Shown here: piece after piece, positions 19,609 through 28,749 of the stretch
Position numbering within the stretch: position 1 is the stretch's first letter
Layout of the letters: the number at the start of each line of letters is the position of its first letter
Source of the DNA: Sporosarcina sp. NCCP-2222
Lineage (GTDB): Bacteria; Bacillota; Bacilli; Bacillales_A; Planococcaceae
Direction: 5' to 3'
DNA: 48,430 nucleotides
NCBI RefSeq assembly: GCF_023168145.1
Contig: NZ_BQYK01000012.1
Coordinates: forward strand, 12,458-60,887
Translations under genes and position numbers: made by a program
Notes under the pieces: model-generated
Seen by the model: only the letters and a program-made list of their open reading frames with translations
Told to the model about the DNA's origin: nothing
The model's database searches: none

Positions 19609-19656
19609 AAACCGCAGGAAACATCGAGACAGCTTCTCGAGATTCCTGCGGTTTTT
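19609..19656 (+). terminator. Terminator after dnaC
   Basis: A 12-bp outer stem AAACCGCAGGAA / TTCCTGCGGTTT with an inner TCGAGA/TCTCGA stem and T-run. Confidence 0.92.
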
Positions 19657-19708
19657 CTCTTGAAATTTTACCTGTTAATGGTAATATCTAAGAGTAATTG
19701 GTTGGAAT

Positions 19709-19725
19709 AATACAAATACATTACA
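19709..19725 (-). promoter_or_regulatory. Candidate WalR-binding site upstream of the M23 peptidase
   Basis: Read on the minus strand the site is TGTAAT-N5-TGTATT, against the WalR consensus TGTWAH-N5-TGTWAH: one mismatch. Its position, 119 bp before an endopeptidase gene next to walRK, fits WalR control of wall hydrolases. Confidence 0.4.
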
Positions 19726-19843
19726 AAAAAGGACAAACGAACAAGAGATAGATTGCTTATGTTAAATTAGAGAAGTGTGAAAAAAGTAGGAGTCGTCTTG
19801 TAAGAATCGACTACTTGTTGAGAAATGGAAGGAGTCTTGTAGG

Positions 19844-21313
19844 ATGAAACGCAATGCGGAGACGGGAAGTAGTAAAAGCCCATTCCAAATGAAACATCGA
19901 TTACTAGAACCAATACATAAACTTACTATACTGGCCATCCTGTTAGGCGGATGGAGCTTGACGGCAGGCTATGCTTCAGCAAATGACGAAGGCAGCCTTC
20001 ATACGGTCTACCATGTCTATACGAATGGAACCTATGTCGGAATAATTGAGGATAAGGAGAAGCTCGATCAGCTGAAAGAGGCAAAGATTAAGGAAGTGGC
20101 GGCTGACTTTGGGAATCTCCCATTGACGATCGGCACAGAATTATCGATCGTTCCCGAGAAAGTATTTACGGCAGGTACAGAAGAACAGGCCGTGTTTGAT
20201 AAATTGGAAGATGTGCTAACCGTCCAATCAGAAGCTGTCGGTGTCCAAATCGGTGGGAAGACAGCTTTCTATGTAAAAGATAAACAAGCTTATGATGAAG
20301 TGCTTCGCCAATTGAAGCTCCAATCTGTAACAGAGGCGGAACTGGCTGCGTATGAAGCACGCACTTCCTCTGAACAACCGATACCCGCTTTGAAGGAAGA
20401 TGAAACAAGAATTTCTGAAATCGTTTTCAGTTCAGACGTACAGCCAATGGATGGCTTGGCCGATCCAGAGGACGTATTAAGCGTGAATAAAGCATTGAAG
20501 CTATTAAATAAAGGGACGCTCGAAGAGAAGAAGTATACGGTGCAATCCGGGGATGTGCTAGGCTCCATTGCGGTTGCCCATAATCTATCCACGGCCGACT
20601 TGCTAACATTAAACCCATCCCTGAATGAAGACACACTGCTTCATGTGGGAGATGAATTGAATGTTACCGTTCTGGAGCCGTTTGTCACTGTCGAAGTCCA
20701 TTATGAAGCAAAGCAAATGGAACCGATTGCGTTCAAAAAAGTGACCGAAGAGGACGACACGGCGTTCAAGGGCGAGGATCACGTGAAACAACAAGGGACT
20801 GACGGTAAAAAGATGGTGACGCGGATAATCCGCAAGCAGAACGGGGCCGTTGTCGGTTCTTCCATCACCGAGGAGCATGTCCTTCAAGAACCGGTCGATG
20901 AAGTGACGGTCGTTGGAACGAAAGTGATTCCTTCCAGAGGAACAGGAGAATTCGTTTGGCCGACTGTCGGAGGATATGTCTCCAGCCAACGTGGTTACCG
21001 GTGGGGCCGGGTACATGAAGGAATTGATATTGCCCGCCCATCCTCCCGAGATATCCTTGCTGCGGACAATGGAGTCGTAACAGATGTAGGGTATCACAGC
21101 ACCTATGGAAACCGAATCGTCATTACACATAATAATGGCTATGAAACCTTGTATGCACATCTCTCATCTATCGACGTGAAAGTGGGACAAACAGTGCCTC
21201 AAGGATCTAAAATCGGTGTCATGGGCTCTACAGGACGCTCAACAGGCATGCATCTGCATTTTGAAGTGTTCAAGGGCGGAAGCAACATCAATCCTTTATC
21301 TGTGCTAGAATAA
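19844..21313 (+). CDS. Secreted LysM-G5-M23 peptidoglycan endopeptidase
   Basis: A 489-residue exported wall enzyme. A basic N-terminus and hydrophobic stretch (residues 21-46) end in ASA-ND, a signal-peptidase or uncleaved-anchor candidate. Next come a conserved N-terminal domain, a LysM module (YTVQSGDVLGSIAVAHNLST, about 233-278), a G5 domain (about 280-358), and a C-terminal M23 domain with the zinc ligands in HEGIDIA and MHLHFEV and the LYAHLSS motif, all intact. M23 enzymes cut peptide cross-links; LysM and G5 bind glycan. The gene sits where purA normally lies, directly before walRK, with its own promoter region and terminator. The WalR-like site upstream suggests control by its neighbour. 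Confidence 0.92.
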   Translation: MKRNAETGSSKSPFQMKHRLLEPIHKLTILAILLGGWSLTAGYASANDEGSLHTVYHVYTNGTYVGIIEDKEKLDQLKEAKIKEVAADFGNLPLTIGTELSIVPEKVFTAGTEEQAVFDKLEDVLTVQSEAVGVQIGGKTAFYVKDKQAYDEVLRQLKLQSVTEAELAAYEARTSSEQPIPALKEDETRISEIVFSSDVQPMDGLADPEDVLSVNKALKLLNKGTLEEKKYTVQSGDVLGSIAVAHNLSTADLLTLNPSLNEDTLLHVGDELNVTVLEPFVTVEVHYEAKQMEPIAFKKVTEEDDTAFKGEDHVKQQGTDGKKMVTRIIRKQNGAVVGSSITEEHVLQEPVDEVTVVGTKVIPSRGTGEFVWPTVGGYVSSQRGYRWGRVHEGIDIARPSSRDILAADNGVVTDVGYHSTYGNRIVITHNNGYETLYAHLSSIDVKVGQTVPQGSKIGVMGSTGRSTGMHLHFEVFKGGSNINPLSVLE

Positions 21314-21331
21314 TATGAGGACAACAGGGAC

Positions 21332-21358
21332 GGACACCGCTTGCGTGTCCTCTTTTTT
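21332..21358 (+). terminator. Terminator after the M23 peptidase gene
   Basis: GGACAC / GTGTCC hairpin (with an alternative outer GAGGACA/TGTCCTC pairing from 21317) followed by TCTTTTTT. Confidence 0.8.
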
Positions 21359-21367
21359 AATTTGTTC

Positions 21368-21382
21368 CGACATCTAATGTCG
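21368..21382. promoter_or_regulatory. Short inverted repeat upstream of walR
   Basis: CGACAT-cta-ATGTCG is a perfect dyad about 100 bp upstream of the walR promoter and 25 bp before the Noc-like site. No known regulator with this motif was recognised. Confidence 0.35.
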
Positions 21383-21406
21383 TTTAGTGGCGAAGTTTGA
21401 TGAAAT

Positions 21407-21420
21407 ATTCCCCGGGAAAT
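21407..21420. promoter_or_regulatory. Candidate Noc-binding site (NBS)
   Basis: ATTCCCCGGGAAAT matches 13 of 14 bases of the Noc site ATTTCCCGGGAAAT. It is the only close match noticed in the window and lies in the walR upstream region. Confidence 0.55.
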
Positions 21421-21481
21421 ACTAGGGAAGGGAACTAGACAGCAAGCCTATGAATGGCAATGATTAGAGCGTGCGAATTCA

Positions 21482-21509
21482 TTGCAACAATGATAGAGTA
21501 AACTATAAG
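21482..21509 (+). promoter_or_regulatory. Sigma-A promoter of the walRKHIJ operon
   Basis: TTGCAA at 21482-21487 and TATAAG at 21504-21509 with a 16-bp spacer, 36 bp before the walR start. Confidence 0.6.
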
Positions 21510-21544
21510 AGAGCATCGCCAACTGGCGGGAAAGGGTAGGGGCC

Positions 21545-22255
21545 ATGCAGGATAAGACAATTTTAGTTGTAGATGATGAAAAACCAATTGCAGATATAAT
21601 AGAGTTCAATTTGAAGAAGGAAGGGTTTACCGTCCACTGTGCTTACGATGGTGAGCAAGCATTGGAAAAGGTGGAGGAAATCCAGCCGGATATCATGCTT
21701 CTCGACATTATGCTTCCAAAGCGGGACGGCATGGAGGTATGCCGGGAAGTGCGGAAGAAATACGATTTCCCGATTATTATGCTGACTGCCAAGGATTCGG
21801 AGATCGACAAGGTGCTCGGTCTGGAACTTGGTGCAGATGACTATGTAACAAAACCATTTGGAACCCGTGAATTGATCGCAAGAGTAAAAGCGAACTTGCG
21901 CAGACATTCCAAATCTGCTTCGGAAGAGCAGGAAGAGGTGTCCAACGATATCGCAGTCGGCAGTCTAGTCATTCAGCCGGACGCTTATTTAGTGCAAAAA
22001 AGAGGCGAAACGATTGAACTGACACACCGGGAATTCGAATTGCTCCATTACTTGGCGAAGCATATCGGCCAGGTGATGACACGGGAGCATTTGCTGCAAA
22101 CGGTATGGGGCTATGATTATTACGGCGATGTGCGGACAGTGGATGTAACGATCCGCCGGCTGCGCGAGAAGATTGAAGATACGCCGAGCCATCCGACATG
22201 GATTGTGACAAGGCGTGGGGTCGGATATTATTTGCGTGACCCAGAGCAGGAGTAA
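21545..22255 (+). CDS. walR: Response regulator WalR (YycF)
   Basis: A 236-residue OmpR-family regulator of cell-wall turnover, essential in most Firmicutes. The receiver domain has the acidic pair at residues 10-11, the phosphorylated Asp at residue 54 ([12 protein letters not shown]) and the Lys in TKPFGTREL. The C-terminal winged helix ends in [23 protein letters not shown], nearly identical to Bacillus WalR, so the DNA motif should be the same TGTWAH direct repeat. walK starts 3 bp after its stop. Confidence 0.97.
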   Translation: MQDKTILVVDDEKPIADIIEFNLKKEGFTVHCAYDGEQALEKVEEIQPDIMLLDIMLPKRDGMEVCREVRKKYDFPIIMLTAKDSEIDKVLGLELGADDYVTKPFGTRELIARVKANLRRHSKSASEEQEEVSNDIAVGSLVIQPDAYLVQKRGETIELTHREFELLHYLAKHIGQVMTREHLLQTVWGYDYYGDVRTVDVTIRRLREKIEDTPSHPTWIVTRRGVGYYLRDPEQE

Positions 22256-22258
22256 CCA

Positions 22259-24088
22259 ATGCAAAAGGTCGGTTTTTTCCGTTCCATCCATACAAAGTTC
22301 GTCTTGATTTACATTCTGCTCATCATCATTGCGATGGAAGTGATCGGGTTATATTTCGCCCGTGAGCTGGAGCATGCACTGAAGACAAACTTTACGACTT
22401 CCTTGGAGGATCGATTGAATCTAGTTGCATTCAGTGTGCGTGAAGAATTATTAAAAGAACGGTCCGCGGACGATCCGGCTTCTGAAAAGAACAGTCTTCG
22501 GACCGTCCTTTCGGGTTTTACTTCAGAAGATATTAATGAAATACGGGTCATCAATTCAAAATATAAGATTTTGGCGACATCGGTGCTCGAAAATCGTGGG
22601 TTGGAAAACCAAACGATGAAAGAGGACATTGTCCGAAAAGCGATGACGACCGAAGCAGATGTGGATTCGACGAATTTGGATCCAAAGAATAGAAAACGGG
22701 TTTTCGTCAAAGTAAAGCCGATTATGGACGGCAACGAAATCTTAGGGACACTTTATGTCGAGGCAAATATCGAAAAAGTATACAAGCAAATCGATGAAAT
22801 CAACCAGATTCTCGCAGGAGGCGTTGCGGTATCCCTGACGATTACCCTTATCATCGGAATATTTATCGCCCAGACCTTTACAAGGCCGATTTCCGATATG
22901 AGACGCCAGGCGCAGGCGATGGCCAAGGGGAACTTCTCGAGGAAAGTCCATGTCTATGGCAATGATGAAATGGGGCAGCTCGCGATTGCCTTCAATCATC
23001 TGACAAATCAGCTTCAGGAATCGCAGTCGACGACCGAGAGTGAGCAGCGTAAGCTCGCTTCTGTACTAGAAAATATGACCGACGGCGTCATATCGACAGA
23101 TCGAAAAGGGCGCATCAGCCTGATCAATGACTCTGCGTTAATGATGCTGCGTGTAACCCGTGATCTCGTATTAAATCGGCCAATTACGAGCGTACTCGGC
23201 TTGGAGCAGGACTATGCCTTCGAGGATTTGATTCAGATGAAAGAATCGATCGCCCTTGATTTCAGTACGGAAGAACAGCCGTATATTCTGCGTGCAACCT
23301 TCTCAGTCACCCAAAGGGAAACAGGATTTGTGAATGGATTAATTGTTGTGCTCCATGACAATACCGAGCAGGAGAAGATTGATATGGAGCGAAGAGAATT
23401 CGTATCCAACGTCTCTCATGAATTGCGGACGCCACTCACAACGATGCGTAGCTATTTGGATGCTTTGGCGGATGGCGCATGGAAGAGCGAAGATATTGCA
23501 CCGAATTTCCTGCGCGTAACCCAAACAGAAACTGAGCGGATGATCCGGCTCGTCAATGACTTATTGAAGTTGTCCCGGATGGACAGCAAAGAATATGAAT
23601 TGGATACAGAGTGGGTGGAGTTCAATCATTTCTTCAATTCCATCATTGAACGTTTTGAATTCTCCAAGTCGCAAAACGTCCATTTCAAACGATTGCTGCC
23701 GAGGGAAGATTTATTTGTCGAGATTGACCCAGATAAACTGACGCAAGTCATCGACAATATCATTTCCAATGCACTGAAGTATTCGCCGGATGGAGGCGAC
23801 GTCCGTTTTGGCGTGACGACGTCTGGGGATTTCATTAAAGTGATGATTTCCGATGACGGGATGGGCATCCCGAAAGCGAATGTCACACGGATTTTTGAAC
23901 GTTTCTACCGTGCGGATCGAGCCAGGTCCAGAGCGATGGGCGGTACGGGTCTTGGACTGGCCATAGCAAAGGAAATGATCAATGCACATGGCGGAGATAT
24001 TTGGGCGGAAAGCGAAGAAGGGAAAGGGACGACGATCTTTTTCACACTACCTTACGAACAACAACAAGAGGACGGTGAGTGGGGTTGA
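22259..24088 (+). CDS. walK: Sensor histidine kinase WalK (YycG)
   Basis: A 609-residue bitopic membrane kinase. It has a first transmembrane helix (about residues 12-32), an extracellular Cache/PAS-like domain (about 33-180), a second helix ending near residue 204, HAMP (PISDMRRQAQAMAKGNFSRK), an intracellular PAS domain, then the phosphoacceptor His386 in SHELRTPLTTMR and the ATP-binding N, G1 and G2 boxes (NALKYSPDGG, DDGMGIP, GGTGLGLAIA). It phosphorylates WalR in response to wall status (lipid II in Bacillus). Its 3' end overlaps walH by 10 bp. Confidence 0.97.
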   Translation: MQKVGFFRSIHTKFVLIYILLIIIAMEVIGLYFARELEHALKTNFTTSLEDRLNLVAFSVREELLKERSADDPASEKNSLRTVLSGFTSEDINEIRVINSKYKILATSVLENRGLENQTMKEDIVRKAMTTEADVDSTNLDPKNRKRVFVKVKPIMDGNEILGTLYVEANIEKVYKQIDEINQILAGGVAVSLTITLIIGIFIAQTFTRPISDMRRQAQAMAKGNFSRKVHVYGNDEMGQLAIAFNHLTNQLQESQSTTESEQRKLASVLENMTDGVISTDRKGRISLINDSALMMLRVTRDLVLNRPITSVLGLEQDYAFEDLIQMKESIALDFSTEEQPYILRATFSVTQRETGFVNGLIVVLHDNTEQEKIDMERREFVSNVSHELRTPLTTMRSYLDALADGAWKSEDIAPNFLRVTQTETERMIRLVNDLLKLSRMDSKEYELDTEWVEFNHFFNSIIERFEFSKSQNVHFKRLLPREDLFVEIDPDKLTQVIDNIISNALKYSPDGGDVRFGVTTSGDFIKVMISDDGMGIPKANVTRIFERFYRADRARSRAMGGTGLGLAIAKEMINAHGGDIWAESEEGKGTTIFFTLPYEQQQEDGEWG

Positions 24089-25404
24089 AATATCTAGAGC
24101 CGATTAAATCGATCGTCTTGTTGCTGCTCGTACTTTTAAGTGTCGCGTTCACATTCTCCATCTGGACGTATACGCCCAATTATGACCCGATTGAACCAAC
24201 GTCAACCGTCGATACATCGATCGCCAAACAGCTGTCGATCCGAGAACTGGTCAAGCCGTATAAACTGATTGTCCATTCTGAGGCAGGGCTCAAAGGGACA
24301 ATGGAAGAAAAAGAAATCGACGTGTTTCTGTATGAAATGTCGCATTGGCGAGTGACGGAGTTTTCAAAGTCTACTCAAGAGATGAGCCAGAAAAAGTTCA
24401 ACGAGTTGTTAAGCGAACCGAACCGCATGACACTATTCTTTCAAGGGAATGTCCCCTTGCCAATCTATGATGTCCTATTGAACATAGAGGAACCGAATCT
24501 TCCAGAGGCTACCTTCGATCGGATTGTCGTAGAGTGGAATGCCTCGGAGAATAATTTCAAAGTGCACTTCATCAATCATGCGACAGGAGATCATTATCAG
24601 GGAAAAGTCATGGCGGATGAATTCTTGAATTCTTATAAAGTCATTGCCTTGGACAGCAAGGATTTGCCTGATTATGAGAAAGTCAGCACGAATGATCAGC
24701 AGTATATCGCAGTTCCGAGCCACCCGGTGATTTTAAAGGAGAAGACGTTCTTTCAGCAGGAAGTGAGCCCGACACGGTTCCGGAATGCATTATTTAACGA
24801 TCCAAATGCGGTACGGAGGAGCCCGGTCGATTCCAATCACGAGGAGTATGGCGACAATGTGGCCAAAATGATCGTGGATACGGAAAAGAAGACGTTGAAT
24901 TTCGTTCATCCGGATGCTCAAAACACGAACCCTGCTGCTCCTTCCGAGCTTTTCAAGGATGTACTGGATTCCATCAATGAGCATGGGGGCTGGACGGATT
25001 CTTACCGATTCGTTTATATGGGGCAACGTTCGCATTATGTGAAATTCCAATTATCCATGGATGGATTGCCTGTGCATAGCGATTCCTCCGGTACAACTGA
25101 AATCACAGTGAACTACGGAGTCAACCGAATTCAACAATACAGCCGGCCGTATTATACGCTGGACGAATTGTTGACAGAGGATGAAGTAGAACTGGCTTCC
25201 GGCACAGATGTAGCGGAGTCGATGAGACATGCCAATAAATCGGAATTCAAAAATGTAGCAGATCTCACTTTAGGTTACACGATACGGCATGACACGGAGC
25301 GGCAGCTATACATTATGGAACCGGGATGGTTTTATTTATCCAAACAAAAATGGATCCGTTATTCACCTGAACAGTTTGGAGGTGAGCCGATTGGATTGGA
25401 ATAA
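24079..25404 (+). CDS. walH: WalK regulatory protein WalH (YycH)
   Basis: A 441-residue membrane-anchored protein with one N-terminal helix (about residues 10-28) and a large extracytoplasmic domain. With WalI it binds and restrains (or in some species activates) WalK. Sequence similarity is diffuse, as usual for YycH, but topology, length and position are decisive. The start is the GTG at 24079 with AGAGG seven bases upstream; a TTG at 24085 is possible. It overlaps walK by 10 bp and walI by 14 bp. Confidence 0.93.
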   Translation: MGLKYLEPIKSIVLLLLVLLSVAFTFSIWTYTPNYDPIEPTSTVDTSIAKQLSIRELVKPYKLIVHSEAGLKGTMEEKEIDVFLYEMSHWRVTEFSKSTQEMSQKKFNELLSEPNRMTLFFQGNVPLPIYDVLLNIEEPNLPEATFDRIVVEWNASENNFKVHFINHATGDHYQGKVMADEFLNSYKVIALDSKDLPDYEKVSTNDQQYIAVPSHPVILKEKTFFQQEVSPTRFRNALFNDPNAVRRSPVDSNHEEYGDNVAKMIVDTEKKTLNFVHPDAQNTNPAAPSELFKDVLDSINEHGGWTDSYRFVYMGQRSHYVKFQLSMDGLPVHSDSSGTTEITVNYGVNRIQQYSRPYYTLDELLTEDEVELASGTDVAESMRHANKSEFKNVADLTLGYTIRHDTERQLYIMEPGWFYLSKQKWIRYSPEQFGGEPIGLE

Positions 25405-26221
25405 AACCAAAACGATTTTTATCGTCGTCTTTTCAATACTGAACATTTTTCTATATACCCTTTACTTTAAACAGCGTTCGGATGCCCAAAATGTGGCGCT
25501 GATCGGCAGAACATCAATTGAAGAAGTGTTGAAGCAGGATAATATAACGTACGACATTCCACAAAACGTGAAAACCAAATCGTCCTATATATCCGCTAAA
25601 ATTGCCACCTTTACGAAAGACGAATTGGAAGGCTTGAAAGATCAATCCATCATGCTCTTAGAGAATGATACAACGATACAAGCTAAGCTAACAGCTGATC
25701 TGGCAGTGAAAGATGCAAATAAGAAATATCAATTCGAACACTTTCTAGCCAATTATGTATATGCCGGAAATGAATATACCTTATGGGAAGTCAATGAAAC
25801 GGAGCAGAAGGCAGTCTTCTTCCAAGTGGCAGGAGAGGAGCCCATTTATTTCAGCCCAAATGCCATGCTCACCGTCTATTGGAACGATGAGGGGAATATT
25901 ACGGGCTATACACAAAAGATGCTGAAGAGCTTCTCGAATTATAACCATAAGGATTTATTGACGCCCGTGGAAGCAGTCGGTTCTCTCGTGACAAGAGGCT
26001 ATGTCAAGCCGGATTCCAAAGTCCGGGAAGTGAAGCTGGGCTACTCGACGCTTGTCCAATTACAGGAAACTCAAGTATTTGCCCCGACATGGAATGTTCA
26101 TGTAGAATTGAAGGATGGAGAGATGGAAGATCACTTTATTAATGCGATTGAAGGTAAAGTAATAGAGTTCCATCTTGATCCGTCTCAGGAAACAGAGGAC
26201 CCGGAAGTCGAAGAAGAGTAA
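25391..26221 (+). CDS. walI: WalK regulatory protein WalI (YycI)
   Basis: A 276-residue partner of WalH with the family N-terminus DWNKTKTIFIVVFSILNIFLY, a single membrane helix and an extracytoplasmic domain folded like the YycH C-terminal part. The frame is open 34 codons further upstream, but those codons overlap walH. TTG at 25391 with the strong GGAGGTGA at 25378-25385 gives the family start. The tail is acidic (ETEDPEVEEE). Translationally coupled to walH by overlap. Confidence 0.92.
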   Translation: MDWNKTKTIFIVVFSILNIFLYTLYFKQRSDAQNVALIGRTSIEEVLKQDNITYDIPQNVKTKSSYISAKIATFTKDELEGLKDQSIMLLENDTTIQAKLTADLAVKDANKKYQFEHFLANYVYAGNEYTLWEVNETEQKAVFFQVAGEEPIYFSPNAMLTVYWNDEGNITGYTQKMLKSFSNYNHKDLLTPVEAVGSLVTRGYVKPDSKVREVKLGYSTLVQLQETQVFAPTWNVHVELKDGEMEDHFINAIEGKVIEFHLDPSQETEDPEVEEE

Positions 26222-26233
26222 GGAGTTTTTGCG

Positions 26234-27022
26234 ATGCGTTTTAGTGTGCTCGCCAGCGGAAGTACAGGCAATTCCATATATATTGAAACAGAGGGTTATG
26301 CATTCCTCGTGGACGCCGGATTGAGCGCGAAGCGGATGGAGCAGCAATTGGAGAGCATAGGCCGTTCAATGAAAGAAGTGAATGGCATCTTTGTAACCCA
26401 TGAGCATAGCGACCATATTAAAGGGATCGGCGTGCTGGCACGCCGGTATGGCATGCCAATTTACGCAAACCGCAAAACGTGGGCGGCTATGGATGGATTG
26501 GTCGGTGACATTCCGACCGAGCAGCGATTCCATTTTGACATGGAGAGTGTGCAATCATTCGGTTCGATCGATGTCCAATCATTCGCGGTCTCGCATGACG
26601 CGGCAGATCCAATGTTTTACGTCTTTCATGAAAATGACCGGAAGCTTGCCCTGATTACGGACACGGGATATGTGAGCGACCGGATGAAGGGGCATATTCA
26701 CGGAGCAGACGCTTTTGTATTTGAAAGCAACCACGATGTCAGCATGCTCCAGATGGGACGGTATCCATGGTCGGTTAAGCGCCGGATATTAAGCGATGTC
26801 GGCCACGTCTCTAACGAAGATGCGGCGGTTGCCATGAGTGAGGTGGCCGCATTAAAAGAGACTAGGATTTATTTGTCCCATTTAAGCAAAGACAACAATA
26901 TGAAAGACCTGGCACGAATGAGCGTTTCGCAAACACTGCAAACATGCGGCATCGTGACAGGCGAATATGTTCATCTGTTCGATACGGACGCTGAGAAGCC
27001 GACGGAGCTCGTGACAGTATAG
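26234..27022 (+). CDS. walJ: Metallo-beta-lactamase-fold exonuclease-like WalJ (YycJ)
   Basis: A 262-residue MBL-fold hydrolase, usual last member of the wal operon. The metal motif THEHSDH has its ligands at His56, His58, Asp60 and His61; SHDAADP and [10 protein letters not shown] supply the others, and [10 protein letters not shown] lies near the end. YycJ-family members are reported as 5'-3' exonucleases linked to mismatch repair; its link to wall control is unclear. AAGGAG precedes the start, and a terminator follows. Confidence 0.94.
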   Translation: MRFSVLASGSTGNSIYIETEGYAFLVDAGLSAKRMEQQLESIGRSMKEVNGIFVTHEHSDHIKGIGVLARRYGMPIYANRKTWAAMDGLVGDIPTEQRFHFDMESVQSFGSIDVQSFAVSHDAADPMFYVFHENDRKLALITDTGYVSDRMKGHIHGADAFVFESNHDVSMLQMGRYPWSVKRRILSDVGHVSNEDAAVAMSEVAALKETRIYLSHLSKDNNMKDLARMSVSQTLQTCGIVTGEYVHLFDTDAEKPTELVTV

Positions 27023-27028
27023 AGCAAG

Positions 27029-27073
27029 AGCACTTTGACAGAGGCGGAAGCGCGGCTGTTGGAGTGCTTTTTT
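27029..27073 (+). terminator. Terminator after walJ
   Basis: AGCACT / AGTGCT outer stem extended by GACAG/CTGTT, then a T-run. It separates the wal operon from htrA. Confidence 0.75.
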
Positions 27074-27163
27074 CTATGGACGGGGAGAAAATGAGAAGCA
27101 ACGTTTTTGATTTTAAAGAATAAGGGTAAAGTGAGTGTATCTGTCTAAGAAAGGGAGAGGCCA

Positions 27164-28414
27164 ATGGACGAATTCAATCAAGGACCCCGGGAAGAGGAAA
27201 AACCGATAATCGAAGAAAGAAAAGAGGAGCCATACCGCCAGTATCAGCGCCCTCCGAAACGGCGGAGCGGCTTTTTGCCTGCCCTGTTCGGCGCCATTGT
27301 AGGCGGACTGATTGTATGGCTTGTCGTCTATTCGATGAATGGCAAACAGGATCAGGCGGCGCTTGTGAAGCATGAAGAAACTGGACAGAACAATTTGCAA
27401 AGTGAGCGCGTCTCCGTCGACATTAATACGGATATAACAGGTATTGTGAATGATGTGGCGGACGCGGTCGTCGGCATTACGAATTTGCAGACCGTACGGG
27501 ATTTCTGGTCCTCTTCCGAAACGACGAGAGAAATAGGGACAGGATCAGGCGTCCTTTATAAAAAGGAAGGCGGCAAGGCATATATCGTAACAAATCATCA
27601 TGTCGTAGAGGGCTCACAAGGACTTGAGGTCACATTCGATGACGGAACAAAAGTAGACGGGAAGCTGATCGGCAGTGATGTATGGACCGATTTGGCAGTC
27701 GTTGAAATCGATGCGAGTCATGTAGATACAGTAATCGAATTTGGCGATTCAGATGCATTGAAACGCGGAGAGACCGTGATGGCGATCGGCAATCCGCTCG
27801 GTTTAGGCTTTGCCGGATCGGTAACAGTCGGTGTCGTATCCGGAAAGGACCGTTCCATTCCGATCGACCTGGACAAAAACGGAACAATCGATTGGCAGGC
27901 GGACGTTCTCCAAACCGATGCAGCCATCAATCCAGGAAACTCCGGCGGCGCGCTTATCAATCTGGCAGGCCAGCTAGTCGGCATTAACTCCATGAAAATT
28001 ACCCAAGAGACTGTAGAAGGGATCGGATTGGCGATTCCGATCAATGTAGCGGTGCCAGTCATTGAGAATTTGGAGAAGACGGGAACGGTCAATCGTCCGA
28101 CGATGGGCGTCAGCTTGCTGAACCTTCGTGATATCCCTTCGACACAACAACGAGATGTCTTGCGGATGCCAAAAGACATTACGGACGGCGTGGTCGTGAC
28201 GGAAGTATTCCGGAATACGCCAGCCGAAGCGGCAGGCGTTCAAAAATACGATGTCATTGTCGAGATGGACGGGGAGAGAATCGAAGACATGGTCGGCTTG
28301 CGCAAGCATTTATATAACGAGAAACAAGTCGGCGATGCGATGAAGATGAAAGTATACCGAGAGGGCAAGTTAGTGGAAATTGAAATGGTACTTCGGGACG
28401 GAAACACGTTCTAA
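27164..28414 (+). CDS. htrC: Membrane-anchored serine protease HtrA/DegP family (HtrC, YycK)
   Basis: A 416-residue quality-control protease. It has an acidic and Arg/Pro-rich cytoplasmic N-terminus (residues 1-40), one transmembrane helix (about 43-62), an extracellular trypsin-like domain and a C-terminal PDZ domain (about 320-410). The catalytic triad is His146 (TNHHVVEG), Asp176 (TDLAVVEI) and Ser260 (NPGNSGGAL). It degrades misfolded exported proteins. Position after walJ matches B. subtilis yycK (htrC). It has its own terminator, which overlaps the first DnaA box downstream. Confidence 0.95.
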   Translation: MDEFNQGPREEEKPIIEERKEEPYRQYQRPPKRRSGFLPALFGAIVGGLIVWLVVYSMNGKQDQAALVKHEETGQNNLQSERVSVDINTDITGIVNDVADAVVGITNLQTVRDFWSSSETTREIGTGSGVLYKKEGGKAYIVTNHHVVEGSQGLEVTFDDGTKVDGKLIGSDVWTDLAVVEIDASHVDTVIEFGDSDALKRGETVMAIGNPLGLGFAGSVTVGVVSGKDRSIPIDLDKNGTIDWQADVLQTDAAINPGNSGGALINLAGQLVGINSMKITQETVEGIGLAIPINVAVPVIENLEKTGTVNRPTMGVSLLNLRDIPSTQQRDVLRMPKDITDGVVVTEVFRNTPAEAAGVQKYDVIVEMDGERIEDMVGLRKHLYNEKQVGDAMKMKVYREGKLVEIEMVLRDGNTF

Positions 28415-28455
28415 TGTTACACTCATATCAAGAGACGTAACGAAAGCTTATCCAC

Positions 28456-28502
28456 AACAGGCAGGGAAGCTGAAACAGCGGCTAATCCTGCCTGTTTTTT
28501 TA
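28456..28502 (+). terminator. Terminator after htrC
   Basis: AACAGGCAGG / CCTGCCTGTT stem followed by a T-run. Its 5' arm overlaps the last base of a perfect DnaA box. Confidence 0.85.
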
Positions 28503-28584
28503 TCCGTTTTTCAACAATGTGGATAGTTTACTGATTTTGTGCATAACTATGTGTAAAATAAAAAAGAGCGGAAGGATGAGATAA

Positions 28585-28749
28585 ATGAAAATGTATAGCT
28601 GTGAAACACATATAAATCAAGTACTTGACGAATTTGTTGCCCAGGAAGAAACATTTCCGATCATGGAAAAGGTCCAAGAGAACGAAAAGTTATCCACAAA
28701 GTGCAAGTACTGCGACACGCCCGCTTCCTATCTTGTGGCGAACGAATAA
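28585..28749 (+). CDS. yyzF: Small CxxH/CxxC protein (YyzF family)
   Basis: A 54-residue protein. Two metal-binding-type pairs are visible, YSCETHI (CxxH) near the N-terminus and KCKYCDTP (CxxC) near the C-terminus, which is the hallmark of the YyzF / CxxH-CxxC family found beside rlmH in Bacillales. The ribosome site is GGAAGGATGAG. Function unknown; a small zinc-binding protein is likely. The codons for Leu-Ser-Thr form a perfect DnaA box (28690-28698). Confidence 0.88.
   Translation: MKMYSCETHINQVLDEFVAQEETFPIMEKVQENEKLSTKCKYCDTPASYLVANE

Noticed and set aside
20774..20789. A parS-like CACGTGAAACA half inside the M23 peptidase gene.
   Set aside because: The left half has three mismatches to consensus; expected by chance in coding sequence.
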